NCBI RefSeq assembly: GCF_001625595.1 | Contig: NZ_AUXT01000180.1 | Span: 1 to 45,105, forward strand | Source: Pseudoalteromonas luteoviolacea NCIMB 1942 | GTDB lineage: Bacteria > Pseudomonadota > Gammaproteobacteria > Enterobacterales > Alteromonadaceae | Direction: 5' to 3' | DNA: 45,105 nt | The notes under the pieces: model-generated | What the model saw: only the letters and a program-made list of their open reading frames with translations | Database searches by the model: none | What the model was told of the DNA's origin: nothing | Part shown: positions 9,928 through 19,430 of the stretch, piece after piece | Layout of the letters: every line of letters begins with the position of its first letter | How positions within the stretch are numbered: the first letter of the stretch is position 1 | Position numbers and translations under genes: made by a program

Positions 9928-9956
9928 AAGTGGGTCCTCAATCATACAGGATCAAG
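9928..9956 (-). promoter_or_regulatory. Candidate sigma-32 heat-shock promoter of clpB
   Basis: On the minus strand CTTGATC (9950-9956), 14 bp, ACCCACTT (9928-9935) resembles the sigma-32 consensus CTTGAAA-N13-15-CCCCATNT. Start of transcription would be near 9921, giving a leader of about 30 nt. Confidence 0.55.
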
Positions 9957-9969
9957 TGGTAGGTTTAAT

Positions 9970-10710
9970 TTATTTGCGCCAGATCACCGTTGCCATTCTG
10001 CCACATTGCCCATCGCGACGGTATGAGAAAAATAGCTCGGGATGGGAAACAGTGCATAAGTTTTCACCATATACGGACGTTACCCCAAGGGCATGTAACT
10101 GCAACTTTGCAATTAAGAAAATGTCAGCCATGTATTTATTCGAAGTAGTGGGACTAAATGCCTGACAATACGCGTCACTTTGTTCGACAAATGCTTGGCG
10201 AACCTCAGCACCGACTTCAAACGCAGATACGCCAATTGCGGGCCCAAGCCAAGCCACGACCTCTGTGGAGCTTGCGCTAAAATGATTGAGGGTATTGGCA
10301 ATAATATTGGCCGCTAAGGGCCGCCAACCACCATGAATAGCAGCAACTTCGTTCCCTTGTTTCGTAGCGAGCAAAATGGGTAAACAATCAGCAGTCATGA
10401 TGGCCAAAGGCCTACGCCTAAGATTGGTATACATGGCATCTGCTCGAACTAGCTTCGACGTATCTGTATCTTCATTCAATACATGAACTTGATTGCCGTG
10501 CACTTGTTCAAGCCACAGCGCTTCAGCCGGTAAGTAAGCACTTAGTGCAGCACGATTTTTAGCGACATCTTGTTCTTTGTCACCGACATGATAAGCGAGG
10601 TTCAACTTATCGAAAGGCGCTGATGAGTACCCTCCCAAGCGGGTGCTGGAAGCAGCACCGATTTGGCTTTGTAACGGCCAGCTTGGTAATAGCACAGAGT
10701 TAGTACTCAA
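9970..10710 (-). CDS. pgeF: Polyphenol oxidase/purine nucleosidase-family protein PgeF (YfiH, DUF152)
   Basis: Laccase-domain protein; the E. coli relative PgeF edits wrongly built peptidoglycan precursors, and other members act on purine nucleosides. Counted from the start chosen here, the metal-site residues fall at His71 (EQVHGNQ), Cys109 (TADCLP) and His126 (AIHGGW), the spacing of YfiH. The open frame runs up to 10767, but that would add 19 residues unlike the family. A TTG at 10710, overlapping the rluD stop, gives 246 aa (E. coli 243) and places LLPSWPL where the family begins. AAGGA lies 11 nt upstream. The start is inferred; the gene itself is clear. Probably coupled to rluD. Confidence 0.9.
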   Translation of the reverse strand: MSTNSVLLPSWPLQSQIGAASSTRLGGYSSAPFDKLNLAYHVGDKEQDVAKNRAALSAYLPAEALWLEQVHGNQVHVLNEDTDTSKLVRADAMYTNLRRRPLAIMTADCLPILLATKQGNEVAAIHGGWRPLAANIIANTLNHFSASSTEVVAWLGPAIGVSAFEVGAEVRQAFVEQSDAYCQAFSPTTSNKYMADIFLIAKLQLHALGVTSVYGENLCTVSHPELFFSYRRDGQCGRMATVIWRK

Positions 10711-11677
10711 TTTGCGGATTTTCCTTACTGTCACTTCGTAGCACATCAGTAAGTGCTTGCATATCATCTGGGATAGGCGCTTCCCAAGTCATCATTTCAC
10801 CTGTAATTGGATGAGCGATGCTCAGCTTAACCGCATGTAGCGCTTGCCTTTTGAAACCGCGAAGTGTGTCTAAGAAAGACTCCGAAGCATTTTTAGGCGG
10901 GCAAGGTCTACCACCGTATAATTGATCACCGATTAATGGATGCTTTAAATAGGCCATGTGAACACGGATTTGGTGGGTACGACCCGTTTCCAAGCGCAGC
11001 CTCAATCGTGTATGAGCTCTGAACTTTTCAGCAACTCGGTAGTGTGTGATAGCCGGTTTGCCCATCTCATGAACAGCCATATGAGTGCGCTTTGTTGCAT
11101 GACGTCCTATTGGCTTTTCAATCATACCTCCCGCAGTCATAGTACCATTACAAATGGCTTCATACTCACGTGTAAAGTTGGTTCTCGCCTGAAGATTCTT
11201 GACCAGATGCGTTTGCGCTTGGATCGTTTTAGCAACAACCATTAGACCTGTGGTGTCTTTGTCCAGGCGGTGTACAATACCTGCACGTGGTACATTAATA
11301 ATATCAGGATGATGGTGTAACAAAGCATTTAATACTGTGCCATTTGGGTTACCTGCACCGGGGTGCACGACTAATCCCATTGGTTTGTTAATTACCAAGA
11401 TGTCATCATCTTCATATACGATATCTAGCGCGATATCTTGCGCTTCGTATTCTCGTTCTGCTTCAATTTGTGTTTCGATCTCTACGAGTTCGCCGCCGAA
11501 CAGCTTTTCTTTTGGCGTGCTCAATAATCGACCATTCACTGTCACTTTTTCATCTAATATCCAAGTTTTTATTCTTGAACGTGAAAAATCAGGGAACAAT
11601 TGCGCTAATATTTGGTCTAGACGTTTACCGCCTAACTCGATTGGCACTTCGGCTTGTAGAGAAATTTGCTCTGACAT
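10700..11677 (-). CDS. rluD: 23S rRNA pseudouridine(1911/1915/1917) synthase RluD
   Basis: Converts three uridines of helix 69 in 23S rRNA to pseudouridine, which matters for ribosome assembly and termination. The 325-aa protein has an N-terminal S4 RNA-binding domain (GKRLDQILAQLFPDFSRSRIKTWI) and the catalytic domain with HRLDKDTTGL at 136-145, where Asp139 is the nucleophile, the same number as in E. coli RluD. GRTHQIRVHM is also present. It is followed by pgeF with an 11-nt overlap if the TTG start is right, and is divergent from bamD, the classic gammaproteobacterial order bamD / rluD-pgeF-clpB. Confidence 0.97.
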   Translation of the reverse strand: MSEQISLQAEVPIELGGKRLDQILAQLFPDFSRSRIKTWILDEKVTVNGRLLSTPKEKLFGGELVEIETQIEAEREYEAQDIALDIVYEDDDILVINKPMGLVVHPGAGNPNGTVLNALLHHHPDIINVPRAGIVHRLDKDTTGLMVVAKTIQAQTHLVKNLQARTNFTREYEAICNGTMTAGGMIEKPIGRHATKRTHMAVHEMGKPAITHYRVAEKFRAHTRLRLRLETGRTHQIRVHMAYLKHPLIGDQLYGGRPCPPKNASESFLDTLRGFKRQALHAVKLSIAHPITGEMMTWEAPIPDDMQALTDVLRSDSKENPQIEY

Positions 11678-11800
11678 GTGTAACTTTACCTAAATTACCA
11701 GTGCAAGCCTCGCTCGACTGGGTTAGAATCGCATAAATGCATAGTTTACTCGGTTTTACCGACTTGGCCTAGCCGAAGACAACGAAGGTAGTAAAATAAA

Positions 11801-12559
11801 ATGATAATGAAGTTGGGAAAACGCGCTACAGCAGTTGTAATAAGCGCATCGATACTAGGATTAGCCGCATGTTCTTCAGCCCCAGAACAAGAAGAAATAG
11901 AACGCGTACCAAATAAGTCGGTACAGGCTCTTTATGAAGACGCTAAACAAACATTAGATTCAGGCCTATACGCCAGAGCAATTCAATTACTGGGCGCAAT
12001 TAACGCTCGCTATCCGTTTGGCCCATATTCTAGACAAGTACAGATGGATTTGGTGTACGCTTTTTACCAAACAGGTAACACAGATCAAGCGCTCGCAACT
12101 GTAGATCGTTTTATTCGCCTAAACCCAAATCACAAAAACCTTGATTACATGTACTACATGCGCGGATTAATCAACATCAAAGCAGATGAAAATGCTTTTC
12201 AAGATTATTTTGGCGTAGATCGCGCTGACCGCGATGTGAGTAAAACACGTGTGGCTTTTCAAGATTTATCAACGCTAATTAAAAACTACCCTGACAGTAG
12301 CTACACGCCAGAAGCGAAGAAAAGATTAGCTTGGTTACTAAACAAGATGGCGCGCTATGAGATAAAGATTGCCACTTATTACTTTGAGCGAGAAGCCTAT
12401 TTGGCAGCGGCAAATCGTGGTAAGTATGTGTTAGAGCACTACTCTCAAAGTAGCTATTTACTTGAAGCGCTAGATATGATGGAAAAGAGCTATGACAAAT
12501 TAGGTCTTACTGAGCTCAGTGAACACGTTAGAAAAACACGTGCGTTAAATCAACGATAG
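11801..12559 (+). CDS. bamD: Outer membrane assembly lipoprotein BamD
   Basis: Essential part of the BAM complex that folds beta-barrel proteins into the outer membrane. The 252-aa protein has a lipoprotein signal peptide with lipobox LAAC and lipidated Cys24, followed by tetratricopeptide repeats from about residue 38 (SVQALYEDAKQTLDSGLYARAI, FGPYSRQVQMDLVYAFYQ). The start is the first ATG, with GAAGG 12 nt upstream; a second ATG two codons on would also fit. Length matches the family (about 245). It is convergent with glnB. Confidence 0.97.
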   Translation: MIMKLGKRATAVVISASILGLAACSSAPEQEEIERVPNKSVQALYEDAKQTLDSGLYARAIQLLGAINARYPFGPYSRQVQMDLVYAFYQTGNTDQALATVDRFIRLNPNHKNLDYMYYMRGLINIKADENAFQDYFGVDRADRDVSKTRVAFQDLSTLIKNYPDSSYTPEAKKRLAWLLNKMARYEIKIATYYFEREAYLAAANRGKYVLEHYSQSSYLLEALDMMEKSYDKLGLTELSEHVRKTRALNQR

Positions 12560-12566
12560 CACGACT

Positions 12567-12592
12567 TTTCGGGCATCTAATGATGCCCGAAA
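12567..12592. repeat. Perfect 11-bp inverted repeat between bamD and glnB
   Basis: TTTCGGGCATC / GATGCCCGAAA with a 4-nt loop lies in the 46-bp gap between two convergent genes, 8 nt past the bamD stop. There is no U run on either side, so it is a stable 3' hairpin rather than a textbook intrinsic terminator, though it may serve both genes. Confidence 0.7.
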
Positions 12593-12605
12593 GCTTTGAC
12601 GACGG

Positions 12606-12977
<372 letters not shown>

Positions 12978-13075
12978 TTAGACAATAGGGCCAAGCAAGG
13001 CAAACAAAGGTATTGAATAAAATATTGAAAAGGCGCAATATAAAGTATCTCAATTACGTGTATCAGGAGCTTAAT

Positions 13076-13618
13076 ATGCAGCATCAACGGGGCATGAGCT
13101 TACTTGAACTGTTAATTACAATCGCTATTTTAGGCGTTCTTGCGGGTTTAACTTACTCATTTACACATTCCACCTTCCAAGACAATCGAGCAGAAAGTTT
13201 TTTGCTTGAGTTAAAACGTAGCGTGACATTTGCACGAGCTAAGGCCACAGCCAGTGATGAAATCGTCATTATTTGCCCAGCTATAGAGAGCTTACTCATA
13301 GCTAATCAAGACTTTACTTGTACAACTAACTGGAAAACCAATCGAATTGTTATTTTTTTAGATAGAGATAACAACGGTACTTACTCTACAAGTAGTGATG
13401 ACTTACTAAGAGTCATGGAAAAAGTCAGCACAAATGACACGCTTAACTACCCAGTTGCCTCTTTAAAGTTTGACTCTAGTGGCAGACTAGGTAACGGTCA
13501 AAATGGTGATTTTGTGTATTGCCCAAATGGCGCAAATGCACAAAACCAAAGCCTAAGTATTACCCAAGCAGGCACCGCATTGTACACAGGGAATACAACA
13601 AACAATTGCACCCTTTAA
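13076..13618 (+). CDS. GspH/FimT-type minor pseudopilin
   Basis: A 180-aa type IV prepilin-like protein. The leader MQHQRG is followed by MSLLELLITIAILGVLAG, with the peptidase site after Gly6 and glutamate at mature position 5. The rest matches GspH/FimT proteins: ARAKA helix region, then a C-terminal beta domain with cysteines (VIICPA, DFTCTTNW, FVYCPNG, NCTL). The start is the ATG with AGGAG 6 nt upstream; the open frame extends 21 codons further without such support. It probably acts as a minor pilin of the type IV pilus encoded on the opposite strand nearby. In P. aeruginosa, fimT/fimU lie upstream of pilV on the same strand; here they are separate. Confidence 0.85.
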   Translation: MQHQRGMSLLELLITIAILGVLAGLTYSFTHSTFQDNRAESFLLELKRSVTFARAKATASDEIVIICPAIESLLIANQDFTCTTNWKTNRIVIFLDRDNNGTYSTSSDDLLRVMEKVSTNDTLNYPVASLKFDSSGRLGNGQNGDFVYCPNGANAQNQSLSITQAGTALYTGNTTNNCTL

Positions 13619-13757
13619 TACGATGAAGGGTACAACTTGTCAGGCCCACTCTGACTACCGTGCCCCTTTATATATACATTAACTCATTCATTAAATAAGC
13701 ATCCATACTTCATTACACAATAAGAATATGCTTTTGCCAAAGCGCATAGTTTGTATC

Positions 13758-13787
13758 TTGGCCACTTGAAAGTCTGCGCAATATAAT
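13758..13787 (+). promoter_or_regulatory. Promoter of the second pseudopilin gene
   Basis: TTGGCC (13758-13763), 18 bp, perfect TATAAT (13782-13787). Transcription would start near 13794, leaving a leader of about 100 nt before the ATG at 13897. Confidence 0.5.
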
Positions 13788-13815
13788 ACTTTCACCTCAT
13801 ATACCCACTTAGTTC

Positions 13816-13894
13816 TAGCCAGTGTTGGCTAACTCTATATACCTAGTGTGATATTCATCTAACTAGGTCATCTTTTATTCGGCAAGGAGAGCCG
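13816..13894 (+). promoter_or_regulatory. Structured leader with three hairpins
   Basis: Three successive inverted repeats lie in the presumed leader: TAGCCA/TGGCTA (13816-13831, 4-nt loop), ACCTAGT/ACTAGGT (13841-13868, 14-nt loop) and CGGC/GCCG (13880-13894), whose 7-nt loop AAGGAGA is the ribosome site 6 nt before the ATG. The repeats are seen directly; a regulatory role is inferred. Confidence 0.4.
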
Positions 13895-13896
13895 TT

Positions 13897-14424
13897 ATGA
13901 AAAAGCCTTTCAGGCTTGCAATGCGAGGGTTTTCTCTCTTCGAACTTATTGTCGTAGGCCTAATAAGCGCCGTTTTGATTGCTATGGGTATACCGTCACT
14001 TTCGGAGATGTTAATTATTGATAGGCCAAAGAGGATGCTCATATCCATAGACAGAGCTATTAGCTATGCGAGGCTAAAAGCTATTTACAGCGGTGAGCGG
14101 ATTACCTTATGTCCACTATTAAAAAATCGATGTACACGTTCTGTGTGGCATAAAGAACTAACAATTTTTATCGATAGAGGTCGGCTACGGGAATTTGATA
14201 GTCAAGATGTTAAACTGCGAGTGATAGGGCGTATTCCGACAGTAGATGAACTAACCTACCCAAGACACGCTGTTATATTCAAACATACTGGGTCGACTTG
14301 GGGGCTGGCCAATGGCACATTTGTTTATTGCATCCAGCATCGCGATGGCTCTAAGTCAGGTAAAGCCCTCTCACTTAGTGTGACAGGGCGAACTACTTTA
14401 AAAGACACTCGGCTTTGCAATTAA
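13897..14424 (+). CDS. Second FimT/FimU-type minor pseudopilin
   Basis: A 175-aa prepilin-like protein: leader ending in MRG, then [20 protein letters not shown], with glutamate at mature position 5. The C-terminal part carries cysteines in the same places as the upstream pseudopilin gene ([20 protein letters not shown]) and the same [17 protein letters not shown] region, so the two are diverged paralogues. It is probably a second minor pilin or a FimT-like DNA-uptake pilin. The protein is unusually basic. Its stop codon overlaps the pilE stop by 4 nt, tail to tail. A good ribosome site (AAGGAG) precedes the ATG. Confidence 0.8.
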   Translation: MKKPFRLAMRGFSLFELIVVGLISAVLIAMGIPSLSEMLIIDRPKRMLISIDRAISYARLKAIYSGERITLCPLLKNRCTRSVWHKELTIFIDRGRLREFDSQDVKLRVIGRIPTVDELTYPRHAVIFKHTGSTWGLANGTFVYCIQHRDGSKSGKALSLSVTGRTTLKDTRLCN

Positions 14425-14837
14425 CGCTCCCAACATTGGTCAACGCTGCCTGTCCCCGTTATGGACTTAATGCCCAAATTATTCAGAGACAAACTCGTAC
14501 ACACAAGATCACCCTTTACAGGCCCGTTGGCAGCTGTTGCTGTCAACGTATAACCGCCATTAGCCAAAGTAACTGTAATATTAAAGTAACCATTGCCGCT
14601 CGTTGTTGGAACACCAATATCAGACAGACTACTCGCGTATTCTCTATTATCAACAAAATACTGCTCTTGTTTATTGGCGGCATCAAGCAATATCGTCATC
14701 GCCTCAGCTCTAGCACCACGCTGTAAATACCCTTGGTAATTCGGGTAAGCCAGTGTCGCCAAAATACCTAGTATCGCCACCACTATCATCAACTCAATCA
14801 GGGTAAACCCTTTAGCCGATCTTTCTCTATTTTTCAT
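14421..14837 (-). CDS. pilE: Type IV pilus minor pilin PilE
   Basis: Minor pilin with a short leader ending in KG and mature N-terminus [30 protein letters not shown], glutamate at position 5. The ending with two cysteines 20-some residues apart (VCTSLSLNN...DQCWER) is the D-region disulfide typical of P. aeruginosa PilE. The start chosen is the second of two adjacent ATGs inside the end of pilY1, giving an 11-nt overlap and 138 aa; the longer open frame to 14879 would give an abnormal leader. It is the last gene of the minor-pilin operon and ends tail to tail with the plus-strand pseudopilin gene. Confidence 0.92.
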   Translation of the reverse strand: MKNRERSAKGFTLIELMIVVAILGILATLAYPNYQGYLQRGARAEAMTILLDAANKQEQYFVDNREYASSLSDIGVPTTSGNGYFNITVTLANGGYTLTATAANGPVKGDLVCTSLSLNNLGIKSITGTGSVDQCWER

Positions 14838-17800
14838 CATTGTCTTCTTTCTTATAGATAAACAATTGCCTTGTTTCATACGTAATCTCTAGCGACGATA
14901 CGCCTGGTACATTTGCCGAGCCATCTTTATTTTTATAGACACCCGGTGGCTCTAAACGCTGCGGTGTTATGCCGTCAGCAGGATTACCCCCAAACATTTC
15001 ATCTACCGCATCTTCTTTGATAACAGTTGGGCTAATAATTTTAGCTTTGACCGACTTTTTATTCGTGTTTGGATCGACGTATACATCATAGTGTGTTCTA
15101 GGTGTATCTGGTAACGTTGCAGTCGTACGATATCGGCGTTTTTGAAATACCTGCATGCCATAATGTAAATGTACGATGTAAAGGTACCCAGTCCCTTCTC
15201 CGATGCTACATTGGTTTTCTGATACCGTTGTTGGAGAAAAGGAAGTAAAATATGCTAGCCCACCAATGGCCGTTGCAGCTGACAACGACTTTTCTCCAGA
15301 TCCCAACGCAATGCGCCACCCTTTCGCACTACCAAGTTCTGCTTCTTTATCCGTAAAGTTGTCATAGCTACTCAGGTTCGCCTTAAAAGGGTCGTTGGTA
15401 ACATCTAACAGCTGATCAGTACGAATAGTCGCCGGTACACTTCCAGCTTTAAAGGACTTTGTTTTGGTGTTTTCATCGCGCAACATAAACAAGAAATTTT
15501 TGACAAAGGTCGAGGTCGGTTTAGCGCGGTTACCACTCCCAATCAGGATCCCTTCATAGGGGACATCTCTGCGAATTTTCGTAATTTTACCATCCACATT
15601 TTCCAAGGTGACTTTACTAAAATAAGTTCTTGCTATCATTGGGCGGTAAAAAAAGCGTCTTTTTTGGTTGTCTTGAGCACCGCTCAAATTGGCGAACATA
15701 AAGTGCGTCCAAGGCGCATCTCTGTCATCCGGTTTCGCACTGGGAATATCTACTCGCCAAATTCCACCTCCCGTGTCTGACGCGTATATTCGATCGATAA
15801 AGCCGTCATAGTCAGAGTCCAGTACGCTCACATCCGCTGCAATACTGTGTTTTCCTTTGAAACCAGTAGCAGGCGTCAATGACCAAACAGGGTTACCACT
15901 TTGTAGGTCTACAATATATAATCCACGGCCCTTACTATCCTCTGAAAAAGCGACATTGTCTTTATTAGTGTCGTAGCCTGCACCAAATATCAGCACCGGC
16001 TTATCTGGTTGTGCCGTAATAAACGATACGATAGGCTTAGACCAAGTTTGCCCTAATTCCGCAAAAGTACCACTGCCTCCTTTAATCGGCCCACCCCACA
16101 TCAGTTTTGGTAAATCGGGTACGGTGATATCAAATGCGTAATATTCATTGCCACCGCGACGCATACCTGCGATCAACCAAACTTTTTCTCCAGAATCTAC
16201 GACACCACTGTCGTTTTTGTCCCAAAAGTACACTGTAATAGGGCCATCCATTCCATATAGTTTGGTGTCTCTTTTACGATCTTTTAGGGGCTTTAATATG
16301 TCCAATAATGAGTCAGGTATGAAGGCCCAGCTCTCAGTGACCGTGTTGCCATTGTCCTTAAACATATGTAAAAAGCCTGCATTGGTACCAACAATAACGC
16401 GTAAATCACCGTTACCGTAATCTATGCTTACAGGGCGTGAATGTAAGGGGTCACCAAAAATATCTTTTCTTCGGTCAGTACGGCTGTTATCACCGTCGGC
16501 ATCATCAACATCTTGTCCTCGCGACCAATTAATGGTGTTTGAGATTTGTGAGCCCGAGGTTGCAAACTTAGTAGCGAGGTTGGACAACGAACCTTGGTGC
16601 GCATTTAGAGCCGTGTTGTAATCAAAGTTGTAAAGTTTACCTTTACCAAAATCCGAGTAGATTTTTCGATTAGTCTGGCGATTCGAAAGCTGATAGTTGA
16701 TACCCCCTTCTAAAACTACATTGCCATCTTTACTGCCAGATTCAGACCAAAATGTAGTCACGCTTTTGCCAATTTGGCCCTTATCATTAATGGCATTCGC
16801 AGTGCTCCCCATACCATGAACAATTCCGCCAGTCACCTTGAGCTTTTTCAAATTCCCGGTCCAACGAGTATGTGTTTCTGGGTAGAACATAGTAAAGTAA
16901 ACTGAGTCACCACTGCGACTCAAATCTGAGCTGCTAGTAGAAACCGATGGCGCAGAAAAGCTGTCGCTTTGCTCACGTATCTTCGAGATAGTTAACTTGA
17001 GTGCGTTGGATAGCTGAGAAGCCGTATTTGCGTGCAAATAATCTCCGCCACCATCTACTTTACCCGTTTTCTCTAACAGCGTTTTACCTGAGTTAGACAT
17101 GCCCGTACCAAACCCGATGGTATATACACGCGCAAAATCTTGCTTGTCTGCGGTCGTTGGGTATAAGTCAACCTGTTTATCTTGCGAACCTCTCATTATT
17201 TTCGCTAAAGAGTTTAAATAGTTGTTCGATACTCGGCTTGGGTAAGAATCAAAGGTATTGTAATAAGTTTGGCTGATAGCGCTGTTTTTACCGCTATCAC
17301 CAGTAGGGTCACCATCTGTCATTAAGATGATGTTAATCGACGTATCACATCTTTCAGGTTCACCAACAACAGGTGCAAAAGGAGACTTATAGTTACCGTT
17401 TGACTCTATTGATTTATCTCTATTGTTACCGCCATTGTAGCCGTAGTCGATAGCCCTTCCAGTTAGGTATAAGTAAGCCTCCCACAGAGTTTCTGATAAA
17501 GGTGTATTACCACTGGCACGCAGGCTGTTAATTTTACTAACCACAACACTGGGATCTGCCCCAAGACCGTTCAAGACATAGCCACCCGAACTGGAATACA
17601 ATCGCATTAGGCCAAAGTCAAAATCCTTATTGTCTTCAACCAGAGATACCATTGCATCTTTAGCAACTTTTAATCGGCTGTCACCACAATTTGAAGAGCG
17701 GTATCTACCATTTCTGTATTTATAACATCGCTTATTTGTTTTTGATGTATCAAAGCAATCTACTGAGCGTATTCTAAAGTTTTTGTATTCGTAACAACGT

Positions 17801-17970
17801 TGTCCATCGTTCACATCCCAGGCCATACTTCCCGATGTATCAAAGATCAAAATTACGCGAGACTTCTCAGTTCCACCTACATCGTGTTTTACATATAACT
17901 CAATATCCTCGGCAAATACCGGCGCAAGAAAAATTAAGCATATGAAAGTAATTAGTTTCTTAAGCATCAT
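14827..17970 (-). CDS. pilY1: Type IV pilus tip adhesin / biogenesis factor PilY1
   Basis: Large secreted protein that works at the pilus tip with the minor pilins in pilus assembly, adhesion and surface sensing. The 1047-aa sequence has a signal peptide cut after Ala20 (APVFA), a von Willebrand A domain with MIDAS DTSGS (44-48) and DGDPTGD further on, and a C-terminal PilY beta-propeller ([37 protein letters not shown]). A calcium-loop motif DSDYDGFID lies around residues 710-720, as in the calcium site of P. aeruginosa PilY1. Residues 58-95, inside the vWA domain, hold a duplicated cysteine motif (see repeat). The ATG overlaps the pilX stop (ATGA), so translation is coupled. Confidence 0.95.
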   Translation of the reverse strand: MMLKKLITFICLIFLAPVFAEDIELYVKHDVGGTEKSRVILIFDTSGSMAWDVNDGQRCYEYKNFRIRSVDCFDTSKTNKRCYKYRNGRYRSSNCGDSRLKVAKDAMVSLVEDNKDFDFGLMRLYSSSGGYVLNGLGADPSVVVSKINSLRASGNTPLSETLWEAYLYLTGRAIDYGYNGGNNRDKSIESNGNYKSPFAPVVGEPERCDTSINIILMTDGDPTGDSGKNSAISQTYYNTFDSYPSRVSNNYLNSLAKIMRGSQDKQVDLYPTTADKQDFARVYTIGFGTGMSNSGKTLLEKTGKVDGGGDYLHANTASQLSNALKLTISKIREQSDSFSAPSVSTSSSDLSRSGDSVYFTMFYPETHTRWTGNLKKLKVTGGIVHGMGSTANAINDKGQIGKSVTTFWSESGSKDGNVVLEGGINYQLSNRQTNRKIYSDFGKGKLYNFDYNTALNAHQGSLSNLATKFATSGSQISNTINWSRGQDVDDADGDNSRTDRRKDIFGDPLHSRPVSIDYGNGDLRVIVGTNAGFLHMFKDNGNTVTESWAFIPDSLLDILKPLKDRKRDTKLYGMDGPITVYFWDKNDSGVVDSGEKVWLIAGMRRGGNEYYAFDITVPDLPKLMWGGPIKGGSGTFAELGQTWSKPIVSFITAQPDKPVLIFGAGYDTNKDNVAFSEDSKGRGLYIVDLQSGNPVWSLTPATGFKGKHSIAADVSVLDSDYDGFIDRIYASDTGGGIWRVDIPSAKPDDRDAPWTHFMFANLSGAQDNQKRRFFYRPMIARTYFSKVTLENVDGKITKIRRDVPYEGILIGSGNRAKPTSTFVKNFLFMLRDENTKTKSFKAGSVPATIRTDQLLDVTNDPFKANLSSYDNFTDKEAELGSAKGWRIALGSGEKSLSAATAIGGLAYFTSFSPTTVSENQCSIGEGTGYLYIVHLHYGMQVFQKRRYRTTATLPDTPRTHYDVYVDPNTNKKSVKAKIISPTVIKEDAVDEMFGGNPADGITPQRLEPPGVYKNKDGSANVPGVSSLEITYETRQLFIYKKEDNDEK
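17686..17799 (-). repeat. Duplicated cysteine motif within PilY1 vWA domain
   Basis: Residues 58-72 ([15 protein letters not shown]) and 81-95 ([15 protein letters not shown]) are an imperfect tandem repeat with a period of 23 residues. They are inserted just after the MIDAS DxSxS and before the first helix of the domain. Four cysteines are placed identically in the two copies. Confidence 0.85.
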
Positions 17971-18458
17971 TGGTTCACCGTCACATCATTAATTTCTTGT
18001 CCAATGCCGATGATAACTGTGACTGTGTGTCTTCCTTGGTCGCCATACTCAATTGAGCTCTTTAGCTCAGTCATGTTACATACGACACCCTCGGTGTAAC
18101 TGTAAATTCTGGGGCAAGGGACCTCTAGCTGACCTTGGTTTAAATTTTTCAACTCAAAGTCAATTTTAGTGTTTAGGTCTTGGCCCTTAAACTTGTGCAC
18201 GCCATCATCATTTGCATCAATTTGGCCATTGGTAAAGTGGAATTTACTTACACCGAAAAGTTGCTTTTGATCTTTAACCAACCTTTGTACTTCTCCCATT
18301 AGATACGCTTCCGCAGCTTCACGTTCTTGTGCAGCGTTAGTTATTTTTATATCAATGGTACTGCTGCTCATCAGAGTCACAGCAACACTCGTCACCGCAA
18401 CGATAAGCACCATAGATACAATCAATACCATCCCCTGCTGATTACGTTTATTTACCAT
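17967..18458 (-). CDS. pilX: Type IV pilus minor pilin PilX
   Basis: A 163-aa PilX: short basic start MVNKRNQQG followed by a hydrophobic segment MVLIVSMVLIVAVTSVAVTLM that, as in other PilX/GspK-like proteins, lacks glutamate at position 5. The soluble part has two cysteines (VPCPRIYSY and VVCNMTE). It overlaps pilW by 7 nt upstream and pilY1 by 4 nt downstream, so the three are translated together. It is a component of the PilVWX-PilY1 priming complex. Confidence 0.9.
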   Translation of the reverse strand: MVNKRNQQGMVLIVSMVLIVAVTSVAVTLMSSSTIDIKITNAAQEREAAEAYLMGEVQRLVKDQKQLFGVSKFHFTNGQIDANDDGVHKFKGQDLNTKIDFELKNLNQGQLEVPCPRIYSYTEGVVCNMTELKSSIEYGDQGRHTVTVIIGIGQEINDVTVNQ

Positions 18459-19429
18459 GCCGATGACCCCATATTATAAAGTTGCACTGTGGTCGAAAAC
18501 ACTGTACGTCGGTAGTTGTCAGAAAAGTTATGAACGACCTTATCTCCATCATTCCCTAACGTATAAGTTTGATTCTTTAATTTTATGCCTGGGTCTGGCT
18601 CCAACGATCTAACGAGTACTATGACCTGAACCGTTAATACACCTTCAGAGCGCTCCCAATCACTCGCAGTCATATTATCAACGCTACGATAGCTATCTAC
18701 TCTGCTATCACCATCAATATCAATACCAAACAAATATCGGATATCTTCAACGCCTTCAATGACTGTTTCTGTTGTCATATCCCCGTTAACTGTTAATCGT
18801 TTTCTTCGTAAAACGGGAACAGTCACCTTCTGATTATTCAAGGTAATAAGTTGCTCTTCGATAAAATAAACATGATGACTGTATGGCCAAAGCGTCGCAT
18901 TAACATTTGGTAAACCCGTAAAATTAGGTCCAGATAAAAACTGTGCCTGTTCTTGCTGCGCTATGAAGTAGTATTTGTTTTGGTCTACCACGCCATTGGT
19001 AATTTGATCTCCTTCCAAGAATTTAAGCTGGAGTAATTCAGTATTTTTTTTGGCTCCTGAAATGCAGCTTAGTGCATTACCTGTTGTCGTATAGTCAGCA
19101 TAGATAGGTCTAAAGTTAGTGGGAATGACAGCTGGAAAACTGCCGTTGTTCAAGCCACCAAAACAGTCTCCTGGCGGATTTGCAGGACCAAAGGAGTTGT
19201 TGCTACTAAAACCTTGGTCATAAAATGTGCCCCAAAAACCAACTTGCTCTAAGTCTCTACGTAACAGGGTTAAAGATAGGCGGCCAATTTCTTGTAGTTC
19301 ACCAATCGCCATGGTGTCTTTTGTGGTTACGCGCATACTCACATAAGTGGCAACAACTCCCCCGAGCAAAATTGCCCCTATAAAAAGTGAGATCAAGATT
19401 TCAACTAATGTAAAACCACGTTGGCGCAT
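18452..19429 (-). CDS. pilW: Type IV pilus minor pilin PilW
   Basis: A 325-aa PilW: leader MRQRG, mature start FTLVEILISLFIGAILLGGVVATYVSMR with glutamate at position 5, and the long soluble domain typical of this GspJ-like pilin (IGRLSLTLLRRDLEQVGFWG; VEDIRYLFGID near the C-terminus). The start is the ATG at 19429, with GGAG 5 nt upstream and one base after the pilV stop. The longer frame would put 26 unrelated residues before the leader. Middle gene of the pilV-pilW-pilX-pilY1-pilE operon. Confidence 0.92.
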   Translation of the reverse strand: MRQRGFTLVEILISLFIGAILLGGVVATYVSMRVTTKDTMAIGELQEIGRLSLTLLRRDLEQVGFWGTFYDQGFSSNNSFGPANPPGDCFGGLNNGSFPAVIPTNFRPIYADYTTTGNALSCISGAKKNTELLQLKFLEGDQITNGVVDQNKYYFIAQQEQAQFLSGPNFTGLPNVNATLWPYSHHVYFIEEQLITLNNQKVTVPVLRRKRLTVNGDMTTETVIEGVEDIRYLFGIDIDGDSRVDSYRSVDNMTASDWERSEGVLTVQVIVLVRSLEPDPGIKLKNQTYTLGNDGDKVVHNFSDNYRRTVFSTTVQLYNMGSSAW

Positions 19430-19430
19430 A

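Noticed and set aside
14415..14726. Plus-strand open frame after the second pseudopilin
   Set aside because: Entirely antisense to pilE and lacks a ribosome site.
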